Positions 43,923 to 57,524 of a stretch of DNA of 64,000 nucleotides are shown one piece after another. The notes below the pieces were generated by a model that was given only the letters and a program-made list of their open reading frames with translations, made no database searches and was not told where the DNA came from. Numbering within the stretch: position 1 is the first letter of the stretch; each line of letters starts with the position of its first letter. Source of the DNA: Myxococcales bacterium (lineage in GTDB: Bacteria > Myxococcota_A > Polyangia > Polyangiales > Ga0077539); the NCBI GenBank assembly GCA_013298625.1, contig JAAFIF010000010.1, positions 62,001-126,000 of the forward strand. The letters are read 5' to 3'. Both the position numbers and the translations under genes were made by a program.

Positions 43923-45764
43923 TCAGGGAAACCAACGCCGAAAGAACCATCGCCGGCACTGCTCGCGCGGCGCCCGCGCAGACGGCCGATTTTGCGCGGC
44001 GAGCGCGTCCATGTGCAGGATTTCTTGCGCGTCGGCGATCCAGTGCCACGCGCACGGCGTGGTGGGGGCAGCCTCGACGAGCTTGGCGATCCGGTCTCGT
44101 CGCGGCGGCTGCCAGTACGTCGTCCAGTAGTCGAGCGGGTAGGGCGGGGCGGTCTTGGGAACGTGAAACGCGGGGTATCCCGCGGCGATCGCGAAGGGGA
44201 TCGCGAGCAACAGACCCCAGCCTGCGCGCCGCGGGGGCTTCGCTTCGCCCTCGACGCGCTCGCGGCCTGCAAACGTCGCCACGATGGGCGCGAGAAACAT
44301 CGCGACGACCGTGAGGTACCAGAAGCCCGTGCCCTTGAACCCCACGAGCTCACCGTTGTGATGCGGCACCACGCCGATGCGCGCGAGGGGCAGCGCCCAC
44401 TGCGTCACGGGGCGCTGAATCTCTTCGGGCAGCGTGTTGTACATGAGCCCGACGAAGCCGAGCGAGGCGACGCCGACGAGGGTGGTCCCCAGCGCGACGC
44501 CGCGCATGGCGTTGCGCGTGTGGGGCCACTTCGTCGCGATGCGCTCGAGCAGCATGAGCGCGCCGAGCGCGAAGAACGGCGGAGCTGCGCCGGCGCGCCT
44601 GGCGCCGAGGGTCCAGCCTGCGCGCCACTCGGCCGCGCCGCACATGGCGAACCAGAGGGCGAACATCGCGAAGAACCACACGATCGCGCCGGTGTGCTGC
44701 ACCCTTTGCGCGCGCCCGCGGCCCTGCGGGGACAAGACGAACACAAGCGCGCCCAAGAGCCCCAAGAGCATGAACGGGCTCATGCCGAAGAACCCGTAGC
44801 CTGGGTCGAACGAGAGCGCGCCGAAGGCCTTCAACGTGGGCATGCTGACCCCGTAGAGGCCTCGCGCGTGCTCCGCGGCCCACTGCGGGTTCTCGACGAA
44901 CTTGTGGCCAGGCGTGAGGGGACTGCCGAAGGCCTTCCACTGATAGAACGCGACCATGGCCATGGGGACCGCGGCGCCGAGGCCGTACGCGAGCAAGCGC
45001 GTGGGCCGCCAGAACACAAAGAACGCGAAGACCGCGAGCACCGCGGACATGAAGAACGCGTGGTACTCGAAGCCCGTCGCGGCGGCGATTCCCATGCCCG
45101 AGACGAAGGCGGCCCACAGCGAGCGCTTCTTCGCGTCGGGCTGCTCTCGCAGCTCGCGCTCGGCCATGCCGAAGCCCAAGAACGCCGCGACGGCCACGAG
45201 CGAGTGGCTCGCGAACATGTGCGAATATCCAAGGTAGTTCGTCCCGAGCCCCGCGGCGGCGACCGCCATCAAGCGCAGCGACGTGTCCTTGCTAAACCCT
45301 CGCAGGTAGCGCTCGAGCCAGAGCAGAAACAGAAAGCACGGGAGCTGCACGGTGACGAACCGCAGGACCCAGGTGGTCTTCTCGAACCACTCGTTGCGCT
45401 TCTCAGCGGTCTCGGTGATGGGCGGCGGCGGGTGCTTGCGCCAGTTGGCCCACTTCACTTGCAGCCAGTACACGGGCACGCCGAGCAGCGAGTTGAGCGG
45501 GCCTTTGACCGAGTAATAGTGAGGGACGCCCTGCTTGTCCTTCACCGAGGCCATGTCGTTGACCCAGCCGAAGCGCGCGACGACCTGATCGAGCTGAAAC
45601 GTCTTGTTCTCGACGGCCGCGATCGTCATGTACGTACGCGTGTTCTCGTTCGGGTTCATCACCACGTTGATGTACGGAAACACCCCGAAGAACGGGAACG
45701 CGACGAGCACGAAGAAGATCGCGACGAACCATCGTCGATCACGGGTCAATGGGCCGGCAGCCAT
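43923..45764 (-). CDS. GT-C-like membrane glycosyltransferase
   Basis: The 613-residue polytopic protein has about eleven transmembrane segments and a large first periplasmic loop with MNPNENTRTYMTIAAVE and ASVKDKQGVPHYYSVKGPLNS. Topology and loop acidic residues suggest a GT-C enzyme using lipid-linked sugar, as in ArnT/PMT families. The C-terminal domain contains CAWHWIADAQEILHMDALAAQ. It is first in a minus-strand series with the GnnA-like and flippase-like genes. Donor and acceptor unknown. Confidence 0.75.
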   Translation of the reverse strand: MAAGPLTRDRRWFVAIFFVLVAFPFFGVFPYINVVMNPNENTRTYMTIAAVENKTFQLDQVVARFGWVNDMASVKDKQGVPHYYSVKGPLNSLLGVPVYWLQVKWANWRKHPPPPITETAEKRNEWFEKTTWVLRFVTVQLPCFLFLLWLERYLRGFSKDTSLRLMAVAAAGLGTNYLGYSHMFASHSLVAVAAFLGFGMAERELREQPDAKKRSLWAAFVSGMGIAAATGFEYHAFFMSAVLAVFAFFVFWRPTRLLAYGLGAAVPMAMVAFYQWKAFGSPLTPGHKFVENPQWAAEHARGLYGVSMPTLKAFGALSFDPGYGFFGMSPFMLLGLLGALVFVLSPQGRGRAQRVQHTGAIVWFFAMFALWFAMCGAAEWRAGWTLGARRAGAAPPFFALGALMLLERIATKWPHTRNAMRGVALGTTLVGVASLGFVGLMYNTLPEEIQRPVTQWALPLARIGVVPHHNGELVGFKGTGFWYLTVVAMFLAPIVATFAGRERVEGEAKPPRRAGWGLLLAIPFAIAAGYPAFHVPKTAPPYPLDYWTTYWQPPRRDRIAKLVEAAPTTPCAWHWIADAQEILHMDALAAQNRPSARAPREQCRRWFFRRWFP

Positions 45765-45912
45765 GCGAATTCGCGGGACTGTACACTGAGTTGGCTCCGG
45801 TCACCGTCGCCGTTGACGCCCGCGTTGCAACCGCTCGCCTCCGCCGCGCAGCCGCCCAGGCACAGCGGCGTTGACCGCGTGCGCGCGCGCGATATCGTCC
45901 GACGCTCGATCG

Positions 45913-46650
45913 ATGGATTTGACGCTTTCTTACGTCGTTCCGGTGCACAACGAAGAGCCCACGCTCGAGCGCAACGTGCGCAGGCTCGAAGAGCATCTAC
46001 AGCGGTTTCCCGGCTCTCGCGTGCTGCTCATCGAGAACGGCAGCAAGGACGACTCGTGGGGACTCTGCCAGCGGCTCGCGAAGAGCGACGGCCCCGTGGC
46101 CATCGAGCCGTTCCGCGAACCCAACGCGGGCATGGGCTTCGCCTTGCAGCGCGGCGTCGTCGAAGAGATCCCCCGCGCCGAGCCCAACCGATGGCTCGTG
46201 CTCACCGCCGCGGACCTCCCCTTTGGCTTCACCGACCTCGACGGGCTCGTCTCGCTGCTGCAAGCGGGACAGCGCCCCGACGTCGTCGTGGGCTCGAAGG
46301 CGCACCGAAACAGCCAGATTCAAACGTCTCCAACGCGCACCGCCGCGACGCTCACCTACCGCATGCTCCGCAGGGTGATCGCCGGGATGCGCACGGGCGA
46401 CTCGCAGGGGACGTTTATGTTTCGCGCAGAGACCGTGCGCTCGATCGCGCCGAAGATCGCCTCGCGCGACTTCTTCTGGAGCACCGAGTTCACGTACTAC
46501 GCCGAGCGCGCCGGGCTCACCATCGCCGAGGTCCCCGTCGTGCTCGAAGAAGCGCAACGCGCTTCGACGGTGAAGCCCTTCAAGCACGGCTCCAAGATGC
46601 TCAAGCAGCTGGTCCAGCTGCGCCTGCGCGACGCCGGGCTCCTTCGATAG
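45913..46650 (+). CDS. GT2 polyprenyl-phosphate glycosyltransferase-like
   Basis: The 245-residue GT-A fold protein has SYVVPVHNEEPTLERNV, a variant nucleotide site ENGSKDDS (usually DDGS) and LTAADLPFGFTD in the DxD position. The C-terminal half matches dolichol/undecaprenyl-phosphate sugar synthases, with GDSQGTFMFRAETVRSI. It would form a polyprenyl-phosphate sugar, a donor for GT-C enzymes such as the one just across the divergent junction. Read from ATG 45913. Confidence 0.87.
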   Translation: MDLTLSYVVPVHNEEPTLERNVRRLEEHLQRFPGSRVLLIENGSKDDSWGLCQRLAKSDGPVAIEPFREPNAGMGFALQRGVVEEIPRAEPNRWLVLTAADLPFGFTDLDGLVSLLQAGQRPDVVVGSKAHRNSQIQTSPTRTAATLTYRMLRRVIAGMRTGDSQGTFMFRAETVRSIAPKIASRDFFWSTEFTYYAERAGLTIAEVPVVLEEAQRASTVKPFKHGSKMLKQLVQLRLRDAGLLR

Positions 46651-46653
46651 CCC

Positions 46654-49600
46654 TCAACGACCGCCGCTACGTGCGCGCGCGGGGCGCTGACCTTCGCCCG
46701 CCTGCAGCTCGACCGTCTCTTCGCCGATCGCTGCGTTGCGACCACGAGTCCCGCCGAACACGTAGCCGTTGCTCGATCCACGCACACCCAGGCCGCCGTA
46801 GCCAAACGCGTCCGCGGGAGCCGTCACGACGCCGTCGCGCGTGAAGTACGGCCGCTGCCCCGCGAAGTAGAACGCGTTGGCCACGGTCCGCCAGCGCATC
46901 GGTGCGCGCTCTCGCAGCACGATGGTGCCCATCGCCATCGCCATCGCCTGATCGCACTCCGCTGGAGGCTCTGGGACGCTCACGCCCGGCGCGAGCGTTC
47001 GCAGACCGCTCAACCATTGCACCAGCGCGTCGTACGAAATCGCGTGCGGCCTCAGCGCGGCCGCGATCGTCTCGGGCGGACGCCCCAGCTCTCGAATCGC
47101 CAGCGCGACCACCCACGGCGCCGTCGACGGGATCTGGTCGAGCTCGGTCTGCAGAGCCGCGGCGATCTGGCCCGGCGTCGCTCCGTCGGATGCGCCGATC
47201 AGCTGCGTAAACGCCGCGCGACGAGGCGCGTCTGTGACGCGTCGGAGGGCCTCGCTGAGCTGCCCGCGCGAGAGCGCATAGAGGGGCCCCGTCGAGTGTT
47301 CGCCGGTGCCCCGTTCGCTGTCGAGCAGCTCGCGCACGTAGTTCGAGCGGTCCACGAAGCGCTCGATGGGCGCGCCCTCCATCGCCATCGGCGGAGAGCT
47401 GTCGCGATCGAGCATCGAGAGCGCCCAACGGACGCGCTCGAGCTGCGCGCCGAGGACCGCGGCGTCGTCGCGAAGCGATGGCTCGCCGAGGGCGGGCTCG
47501 ACGAAGGCCAACGCCGCATCCCATTGCCCCTTGCGGGTCGACGACCACGCAGCGGCCCACGAGAAGTACGGATCGCCGGGGTACTGCGCGATTCCGTCGC
47601 GAAACGCCTGCTCTTTTGCGGCTTCGTCGGAGATGCAACGGGCCGCGAGGTACGCGCCCGCGGCGCCGGGATGCGCCGAGGCCCACTGGCGATGCCGCGC
47701 GCACACGGACTCTCGCGACGAGGCGTCCGCGGTGTCTTGCTCGACGCGCATGATGGCGACTGCGCTCGACGGGCTCTCGTTGATGCGCTCGCTCAGCGCA
47801 GAGAGCGCGCTGCGATCGTGCTGCTGCGCGGCGCGCACCCACGAGCGAAACGTGCTGTTCGGCGTGTCGAAGCGCAGGTGCGCGCGGATCAGCGAGCTGC
47901 GCGTGTCGTTGTTGTTGGCGTACGCGAGCAAGCGCTCGGCGTCCGCGTCGATGCGCGCGGCGCCGAGGAGCGTGCGGGTCGTGCTGCGCTGGCCGCGGCT
48001 GAGCGTCACGCGGCGAGGAACGTCGTCGAAGCGGCCCGCAGAGCGGTCGGTCGACCACCGCGGATTGCCGAAGAACTCTGGGCGAACGCGCTCGTTGGCC
48101 TCTTCGGCGCCGTACCCGTACGTGACGGTGACGTGATAGAGCATCGCCGCGCTCGCGACGTTGTAGATGTACGTGCTCTGCCCGTTGGAGGCGTCCTCTT
48201 CGAACGCCTCGATCGGCGAGCCCATCGCGGTGACGGTCCGCACGCGGATGCGGTCTTCGCTGCCGATGGTGAACTTCGTGGACTGGCCGGGGTCGAGCTG
48301 GCGGCTGTCTGTCCCGATCGTGATCGAGACGCGTTGATTGAGGCCGTTGTACGCGTAGACCGAGTGCGTGATGGCGAGCTGGCTGAGGTAGCCCATTCCG
48401 CCGAGCATGCTGACGGCGACGGCGGCGCGCGCCGTGGCGGGGACGAGGCCGTCGGCGAGCTGAAATCGATCCCACCAGCCGAGCTGCAGCTGCCTGGGCC
48501 GCTCGCGACCGGGCTCCATCGTCGCGTAGTGAAGGGGGTATCGGGCGGGCGGCGGCGCGGCGGGGATGGCGTCCCACGCGGTCGCCGAGAGCATCGGGCC
48601 GCGCAGCATTTCTTCGACGTCGAGCAGCTCTTCGACCGCGGCGTCGGCGAGCGCCTCGAAGTCGATCGGCACCGTCGCGAGCCACGACTGCGAGTTGGCG
48701 AGCCAGTCGCCGAAGTTCATGTTGCTCGGCTGATAGAGCTGCAGCTCTCCGAGGCGCGCGCCCCAGCTCTCGACGACCTGCTCTTTGCGCGCGACCTGGT
48801 TCATCTTGCCGAGGACGTTGGGCGGGAGCACGACCTCGCCCTTCTGCGAGTACGCGCGGGCGAGGGACTCGTACGCGACGTGCGCGGCGGCGAGCAGGCG
48901 CTGAAACTCGCTGTCGCTCACGTGCCCGTCCGCCGTGACCACGGCGAACACGTTGTTCAAGTGGCCGTTGGCGTCTAGGATGTCCGCCGAGGTGTGCTCG
49001 GCGTAGTGCGCGAGGCGCACGAGGCTCTCGTGGTACTCGGCCCAGCCGCGGCCGACGCGACGGGCCAGCTGCTGGTGCAGCGAGCGCAGGTGTCGATCGC
49101 GCGCGGCGATGGTGTTCGCGGCAGCGTCGCGCTCGGCCTCGACGCTCGCGACCAGCGCGGGGAGCGCGTGGCGGCGCAAGGGCTCTCCGCGGTAGTGCGA
49201 GTTGGCGTCGCTCTGCTTGAGGTTTCCTTCGAGCAGGCCCTTCAGCATCAAGTGCTCGGTGAAGAGCTGCTTCCAGCGCTCGATCTCTTCGCGCATGGCC
49301 GCGGGATACAGGGCGTCGAGCGAGGGAAACTCTTGCTCGGTGTAGGGCCGCGCGGCGATGGCGTCGAAGAGCTCACCGGAGGTGCGCGCGATGCGCGTGA
49401 GCGGACGGCCCAGGTACGTCCCGCGGTACGCAGGGCGGTTGAACGAGCGCTCGAAGGACGCGTCGACGGCGGCGAGCGAGGCCTCGAGCTCCATCATCAC
49501 CGTGGGCTTGGCCTGCGCGGGTGCGGCGGGCGCGGGCTGTCCGGGGACCGCTGGCGGGTTGAGGATGAGCTCGATCATCAGCTGCGTGACTTGATTTCGT

Positions 49601-50796
49601 GTGCCCTGTGGATCGCGAAAGAGCTCCCACGCCGAGCGGTCGTCGAGCGCGCACGGGACGTAGGTGCGCTTGGCGTTGTCTTCGCGCTCGCGCACGGGCG
49701 GGTGGGTCGCCCACATCTTCGGCGGCTGCGCGAGGAGCTTCTTGAACACGCGGTGTTCGGCGCGGTTTTGCTCGGGCAGCGGCGGGGCGACGCCGTAGGA
49801 CGGGTCGTCGGTGACGCGGCGAAAGTTCTCGGCGAAGCGCTGTTGAAGCGCGTAGAGGTCGGGGACGCGAGAGCCCTGGGCGAGCTCTCTGCGCAGGGTG
49901 CTCATGGCCGAGGCCATGGACTGATCGGCCGAGCCCGTCTTGTGCAGGGCGTGCACGAGGGCGTCGGAGCCCGTGAGCGAGACGGCGACGAGGTCTGCTT
50001 GCAGCTCCATCTCTCGCGAGAGGGCGCGCTTGGAGAGGGCGACGATGAGGTACATCGTGTCGAGCACGGCGCGCACGGCCCAGACGCACACGCGGAGGAT
50101 CCAGCCGATCCACGCGATGCGCGGGTCTTGGACCGAGAGGGTGCGGAGGCCGTTGTCGAGCTTCGAGCGCGACGAGACGATGTACGAGGCGATTTGCTCG
50201 GCGAGGTAGACCCAGCTGCCGATGGCGACCGTGCGCTGCGCGAAGTGACCGAACTCGTGCGCGAGCACGGCGCGCAGCTCGCTGAGCGTGAGGACGTTGA
50301 GGAGCCCGACGCCGATCAGCAGGTTCTTCTTCGTGGGAAAGATGAAGTTGATGAACCCGAGGTCGTAGAAGACCGCGGCGTTGACCTCTGGGGCGAGGTA
50401 GACCTTGTGGGGTCTGGGGGCGCCGACCTTGTCAGCGAGGTCGTAGAGAAACGCGAAGAGCTCGGGCTCTGCGTCGGGGCGGACCTCGAGGAGGTCTTTG
50501 GGGTCCGTTCCGCGCTTGATCGCGAAGATCCCGCGGACGAGGACGAAGAGCAGCAGCGCGGGGATGGCGGACTGCAGCAGGCCGATGAAGAGGTTCTCGC
50601 GGAGGCCGTCGCGCAAGAAGCGAAAGATCATCGCCCCGAGCCAGAAGGTGAGCCCGAGGTACACCGCGACGAACGCGGCGAACGCCGCGGTGGCCAGCCA
50701 CGCGTGCATCTTGAACGCGCGCGTCGGCGCGGCGAGCGCCGGCGGTACGTGCTCGGGCCCCGGCGGAATCTTCGACCGCACATCACTCGTCGTCAT
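46654..50796 (-). CDS. giant M48-family metallopeptidase
   Basis: The 1380-residue protein has two N-terminal transmembrane segments (~33-90) and an M48 catalytic region with HEFGH (H180, E181, H184) and third ligand E264 in MELQADLV. HtpX-like proteases have under 350 residues; here about 1000 more follow, including a helical middle part, a hydrophobic segment near residue 810 and a Tyr/Gly-rich tail. The start is ATG 50796, with GGAGGAG seven bases upstream. Probably membrane-protein quality control in the envelope; role of the extension unknown. Confidence 0.88.
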   Translation of the reverse strand: MTTSDVRSKIPPGPEHVPPALAAPTRAFKMHAWLATAAFAAFVAVYLGLTFWLGAMIFRFLRDGLRENLFIGLLQSAIPALLLFVLVRGIFAIKRGTDPKDLLEVRPDAEPELFAFLYDLADKVGAPRPHKVYLAPEVNAAVFYDLGFINFIFPTKKNLLIGVGLLNVLTLSELRAVLAHEFGHFAQRTVAIGSWVYLAEQIASYIVSSRSKLDNGLRTLSVQDPRIAWIGWILRVCVWAVRAVLDTMYLIVALSKRALSREMELQADLVAVSLTGSDALVHALHKTGSADQSMASAMSTLRRELAQGSRVPDLYALQQRFAENFRRVTDDPSYGVAPPLPEQNRAEHRVFKKLLAQPPKMWATHPPVREREDNAKRTYVPCALDDRSAWELFRDPQGTRNQVTQLMIELILNPPAVPGQPAPAAPAQAKPTVMMELEASLAAVDASFERSFNRPAYRGTYLGRPLTRIARTSGELFDAIAARPYTEQEFPSLDALYPAAMREEIERWKQLFTEHLMLKGLLEGNLKQSDANSHYRGEPLRRHALPALVASVEAERDAAANTIAARDRHLRSLHQQLARRVGRGWAEYHESLVRLAHYAEHTSADILDANGHLNNVFAVVTADGHVSDSEFQRLLAAAHVAYESLARAYSQKGEVVLPPNVLGKMNQVARKEQVVESWGARLGELQLYQPSNMNFGDWLANSQSWLATVPIDFEALADAAVEELLDVEEMLRGPMLSATAWDAIPAAPPPARYPLHYATMEPGRERPRQLQLGWWDRFQLADGLVPATARAAVAVSMLGGMGYLSQLAITHSVYAYNGLNQRVSITIGTDSRQLDPGQSTKFTIGSEDRIRVRTVTAMGSPIEAFEEDASNGQSTYIYNVASAAMLYHVTVTYGYGAEEANERVRPEFFGNPRWSTDRSAGRFDDVPRRVTLSRGQRSTTRTLLGAARIDADAERLLAYANNNDTRSSLIRAHLRFDTPNSTFRSWVRAAQQHDRSALSALSERINESPSSAVAIMRVEQDTADASSRESVCARHRQWASAHPGAAGAYLAARCISDEAAKEQAFRDGIAQYPGDPYFSWAAAWSSTRKGQWDAALAFVEPALGEPSLRDDAAVLGAQLERVRWALSMLDRDSSPPMAMEGAPIERFVDRSNYVRELLDSERGTGEHSTGPLYALSRGQLSEALRRVTDAPRRAAFTQLIGASDGATPGQIAAALQTELDQIPSTAPWVVALAIRELGRPPETIAAALRPHAISYDALVQWLSGLRTLAPGVSVPEPPAECDQAMAMAMGTIVLRERAPMRWRTVANAFYFAGQRPYFTRDGVVTAPADAFGYGGLGVRGSSNGYVFGGTRGRNAAIGEETVELQAGEGQRPARARSGGR

Positions 50797-50860
50797 CGCT
50801 GCACTCCTCCGAACAGAGGGGCGCAGGATGCAACGACCGAGCGGGTGGCGCTAGAGACCG

Positions 50861-51556
50861 TCAGCTCTTCGCGGCGAGCGCGAGGATCTTGCGGTTCTCT
50901 CGGTGGTCTTTGTTGAAGGCGTCGATGATGGACTGCGCGGCGGGGTTGTCGCTGCGCAGCGCTCCGTCGACGATGGCGAGCTCGCTCGGCTCGACGCCAG
51001 CGCGCTGCACGCCGCGGGCGTTGAACCGCATGAACTTCGCTGGGCAGCCGCTGACCATGGCGAACGGCGGGACGTCCTTCGTGACGACCGAGCCCATGCC
51101 GATCATCGCGTACGAGCCCACGGTGGTGAACTGATGAAAGATCGCGTTGACGCCGATGTTGGCGTTGTCGTGCACGCGGGTGTGGCCAGCGAACACGACG
51201 TTGTGCGCGACGGTGACGCCGTTGCCGAGGACGGTGTCGTGCGAGAGGTGCACGTGGTCCATCAAGAAGCATCCGTCGCCGATGCGGGTGTCCCGGTCGC
51301 CGATGCCGCGGGACACGAGCGTGTACGCGTGCAGGGTGTTCTTGTGGCCGATGACGATGGTGCCGACGGGGGGCTTGCTCGTGTGCTCGGGCTCGGTGCC
51401 GATCACGACGAAGGGATAGAGATGGTTGTCCTCGCCGATTTCGACGGGGCCTTTGATGTAGCAGTACGGGTCGATCACCGTGCGCGCGCCGATGGTGACG
51501 TCGCCCTCGATGATCGCGGTCGGGTGGACCTTCGCGGTGGGGTGGATGGTGGGCAT
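50861..51556 (-). CDS. lpxA: LpxA acyl-ACP-UDP-GlcNAc acyltransferase
   Basis: The 231-residue left-handed beta-helix acyltransferase starts the lipid A route by adding a hydroxyacyl chain to UDP-GlcNAc or its 3-amino form. Hexapeptide repeats begin at IHPTAKVHPTAII; FLMDHVHLSHDTVLGN contains the conserved His103 and catalytic His106, and AGHTRV, AIFHQFTTVG and KDVPPFAMVSG follow as in LpxA. It is shorter than the E. coli enzyme at the C-terminus. It follows the DegT gene after eight bases and is not beside lpxD, fabZ or lpxB, an unusual context. Confidence 0.87.
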   Translation of the reverse strand: MPTIHPTAKVHPTAIIEGDVTIGARTVIDPYCYIKGPVEIGEDNHLYPFVVIGTEPEHTSKPPVGTIVIGHKNTLHAYTLVSRGIGDRDTRIGDGCFLMDHVHLSHDTVLGNGVTVAHNVVFAGHTRVHDNANIGVNAIFHQFTTVGSYAMIGMGSVVTKDVPPFAMVSGCPAKFMRFNARGVQRAGVEPSELAIVDGALRSDNPAAQSIIDAFNKDHRENRKILALAAKS

Positions 51557-51564
51557 CGCGGCGA

Positions 51565-52683
51565 TCAGCCCTGGAGGATCTCGACGAGGGCGCTGGCGCT
51601 GGCCTCGAGCTCTTCGTCGGTGATCCCGTAGAAGAGCGGGAGGTTGAGGGCGCTCTTGCAGAAGCGCTTGGAGTGCTCGAGCGAGCCGAACTTGATGGCC
51701 TTCACCGCGGGGGGCTGGCTGTCCATCGTCTCGGGGTACGTGCGGCCGAAGCCGATGCCCTTGGCCTTGAGCTTGTCGGTGACGGCGTTGACGTCGACCG
51801 AGTCGTCGACGGTGAAGACCGCGAGGTAGCCGTTTTCGCCGTGGCCCGCGGGCGGGCCGTAGATGCGCAGCTTGGGCGTACCCGCGAGGCGCTTGCGGTA
51901 CCACTCAGCGGCGCGGCGGCGGTTGGCGACGATGTCATCGGCGCGCGCGACCATGTGATTCAAGAAGGCCGCTTGGAGGCCGCCCATACGCGAGTTCCAC
52001 CCGACGCGGTCGTAGGAGTAGTGGGCGCTGCGGCCGTGGTTGCAGAGCGAGCGGATGAGCTTCTCGAGGGCCTCGGTGTCGGCGAAGATCGCGCCGCCGT
52101 CGACGCAGCCGCCGACGACTTTGGCAGGATAAAAGCTGGTCGTCCCGACGGTCGCGCCCGCGAGCACGGGCTTGCCGTCGACCGTCACGCCGAAGCACTG
52201 CGCGCCGTCTTCGAGCAGCGCGATGTTCTTCTCTGCGCAGAACTTTCGGAAGTCCTGGTGGTGCTTCGACGCCCAGCCGAACAAGTGCACGAGGATGGCC
52301 GCGTCGAAGCGGTAGGCCTCGTACGCCTTGGTGAACTCCGAGAAGCTCATCTGCAGGTCGTCCGGGTCGATGTCGATGAGCACCGGCGTCGCGCCGAGCT
52401 GAGCGATCGCTTCGTACGTAGCCCAGAAGGTCATGTTGGGCAGCGCCACGCGCGAGCCGTGCCTTACGCCGAGCGCTTGCAGGCCGATGATGAGCGCGTC
52501 CGTTCCGTTCGCGCAGGCGATGGCCTTGTTGACGCCGAGCGCCGCGCACAGCCTCTTCTCGACCTCGGCGACGCGGGGGCCGCCGACGAACTCGATCTTG
52601 TCGAAGACCGTGCTCCAATCAGCGAGCACCTCGCTCTTCATGGTCTTGGTAAGCCGCGCCAGATCGATGAAAGGAACGTTCAT
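51565..52683 (-). CDS. DegT/DnrJ sugar aminotransferase, GnnB candidate
   Basis: The 372-residue PLP-dependent aminotransferase has CANGTDALIIGLQALGV, FIDLARL, the Lys188 Schiff-base residue in TTSFYPAKVVGG and NSRMGGLQAAFLNH. It aminates a keto sugar nucleotide. ATG 52683 is preferred over GTG 52689 because GGAG lies nine bases upstream. Immediate pairing with lpxA and a GnnA-like gene in the locus points to UDP-GlcNAc3N synthesis (GnnB); a WbpE role with WlbA is the alternative. Confidence 0.88.
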   Translation of the reverse strand: MNVPFIDLARLTKTMKSEVLADWSTVFDKIEFVGGPRVAEVEKRLCAALGVNKAIACANGTDALIIGLQALGVRHGSRVALPNMTFWATYEAIAQLGATPVLIDIDPDDLQMSFSEFTKAYEAYRFDAAILVHLFGWASKHHQDFRKFCAEKNIALLEDGAQCFGVTVDGKPVLAGATVGTTSFYPAKVVGGCVDGGAIFADTEALEKLIRSLCNHGRSAHYSYDRVGWNSRMGGLQAAFLNHMVARADDIVANRRRAAEWYRKRLAGTPKLRIYGPPAGHGENGYLAVFTVDDSVDVNAVTDKLKAKGIGFGRTYPETMDSQPPAVKAIKFGSLEHSKRFCKSALNLPLFYGITDEELEASASALVEILQG

Positions 52684-52893
52684 GAGCACTCACTCCGTCT
52701 ATCGCTGACCGTGGAGCGGGCCGTTGAATCACCAGCGGCCCAAACCTTCGGGATTTCGCGCGGAGTGTATGCCACACCGCCCCCCTGCTCCGCTCGCGAG
52801 AATGTTGCCGTTCGCCCGCGGTTTTCGACCGTTGGGCCGACGCCCTCCCCTCCCATGACACGGGCGTCGCACTGCTACGCTCGCGCGCGCACG

Positions 52894-56765
<3,872 letters not shown>

Positions 56766-56773
56766 CTAGCGCC

Positions 56774-57466
56774 ATGCGAGTGCACGACAAAGACTCTCAG
56801 GCCACGATGACGCCCGAGCAGGCGCTGACGATCCTCAAAGAGGGCAACGGACGCTTTCGGCAGAACCTCAGGGTGAGCCGCGACCTGCTCCAGCAGGTCA
56901 ACGCCACGAGCGAAGGCCAGTGGCCCTTCGCGACGATCTTGAGCTGCATCGACTCGCGCACCTCCGCCGAGCTCATCTTCGACCAGGGCCTCGGCGACGT
57001 CTTCTCGATCCGCATCGCCGGCAACATCATCAACGACGACATCCTCGGCTCGATGGAGTTCGCGACGAAGGTCGCCGGGTCGAAGCTGCTCGTCGTGCTC
57101 GGCCACACGAACTGCGGCGCGATCAAGGGCGCGTGCGACATGGTTCAGCTCGGCAACCTCTCGACGCTGCTCAACAAGATCCAGCCCTCGGTCTACCTCG
57201 AGCGAAAGACCAAGACCGACCGCAACGCCAAGAACGAGCAGTTCGTCGAGCGCGTGGCGCGCATCCAAGTGCGCCGCTCGGTCGAGAGCATCATCGAGCA
57301 CAGCGTGATCGTTCGCGAGCTCATCGAGACCAGGGCGGTCGGGCTGATCGGCGCGCACTACGACATCGACACGGGCGAGGTCGAGTTCTTCGACGACACG
57401 TACATGTGCGGGACGATCAAGCACTTCTACCTGGATCTTCCCGAGGGAGCGCCCTCGCCGGCCTGA
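56774..57466 (+). CDS. beta-carbonic anhydrase
   Basis: The 230-residue zinc enzyme catalyses CO2 hydration in the cytoplasm. Zinc ligands are Cys58 (CIDSR, with Asp60-Arg62 dyad), His111 and Cys114 in GHTNCGAIKGA. NIINDDILGSMEFA is also family-typical. Residues 1-11 may be extra if translation starts at Met12. Divergent from obgE across about 53 bases. Normal length and motifs. Confidence 0.94.
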   Translation: MRVHDKDSQATMTPEQALTILKEGNGRFRQNLRVSRDLLQQVNATSEGQWPFATILSCIDSRTSAELIFDQGLGDVFSIRIAGNIINDDILGSMEFATKVAGSKLLVVLGHTNCGAIKGACDMVQLGNLSTLLNKIQPSVYLERKTKTDRNAKNEQFVERVARIQVRRSVESIIEHSVIVRELIETRAVGLIGAHYDIDTGEVEFFDDTYMCGTIKHFYLDLPEGAPSPA

Positions 57467-57524
57467 GAGCGCTCGGGCGCACGACCGCGGAGCCGCGTTC
57501 GGCGCTACGCTCTTCGCACCGACG

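Noticed and set aside
51673-52893. 5' extension of the 888-residue gene by about 400 codons
   Set aside because: It is antisense to the DegT aminotransferase, with shadow-type composition; the natural start is ATG 52894.
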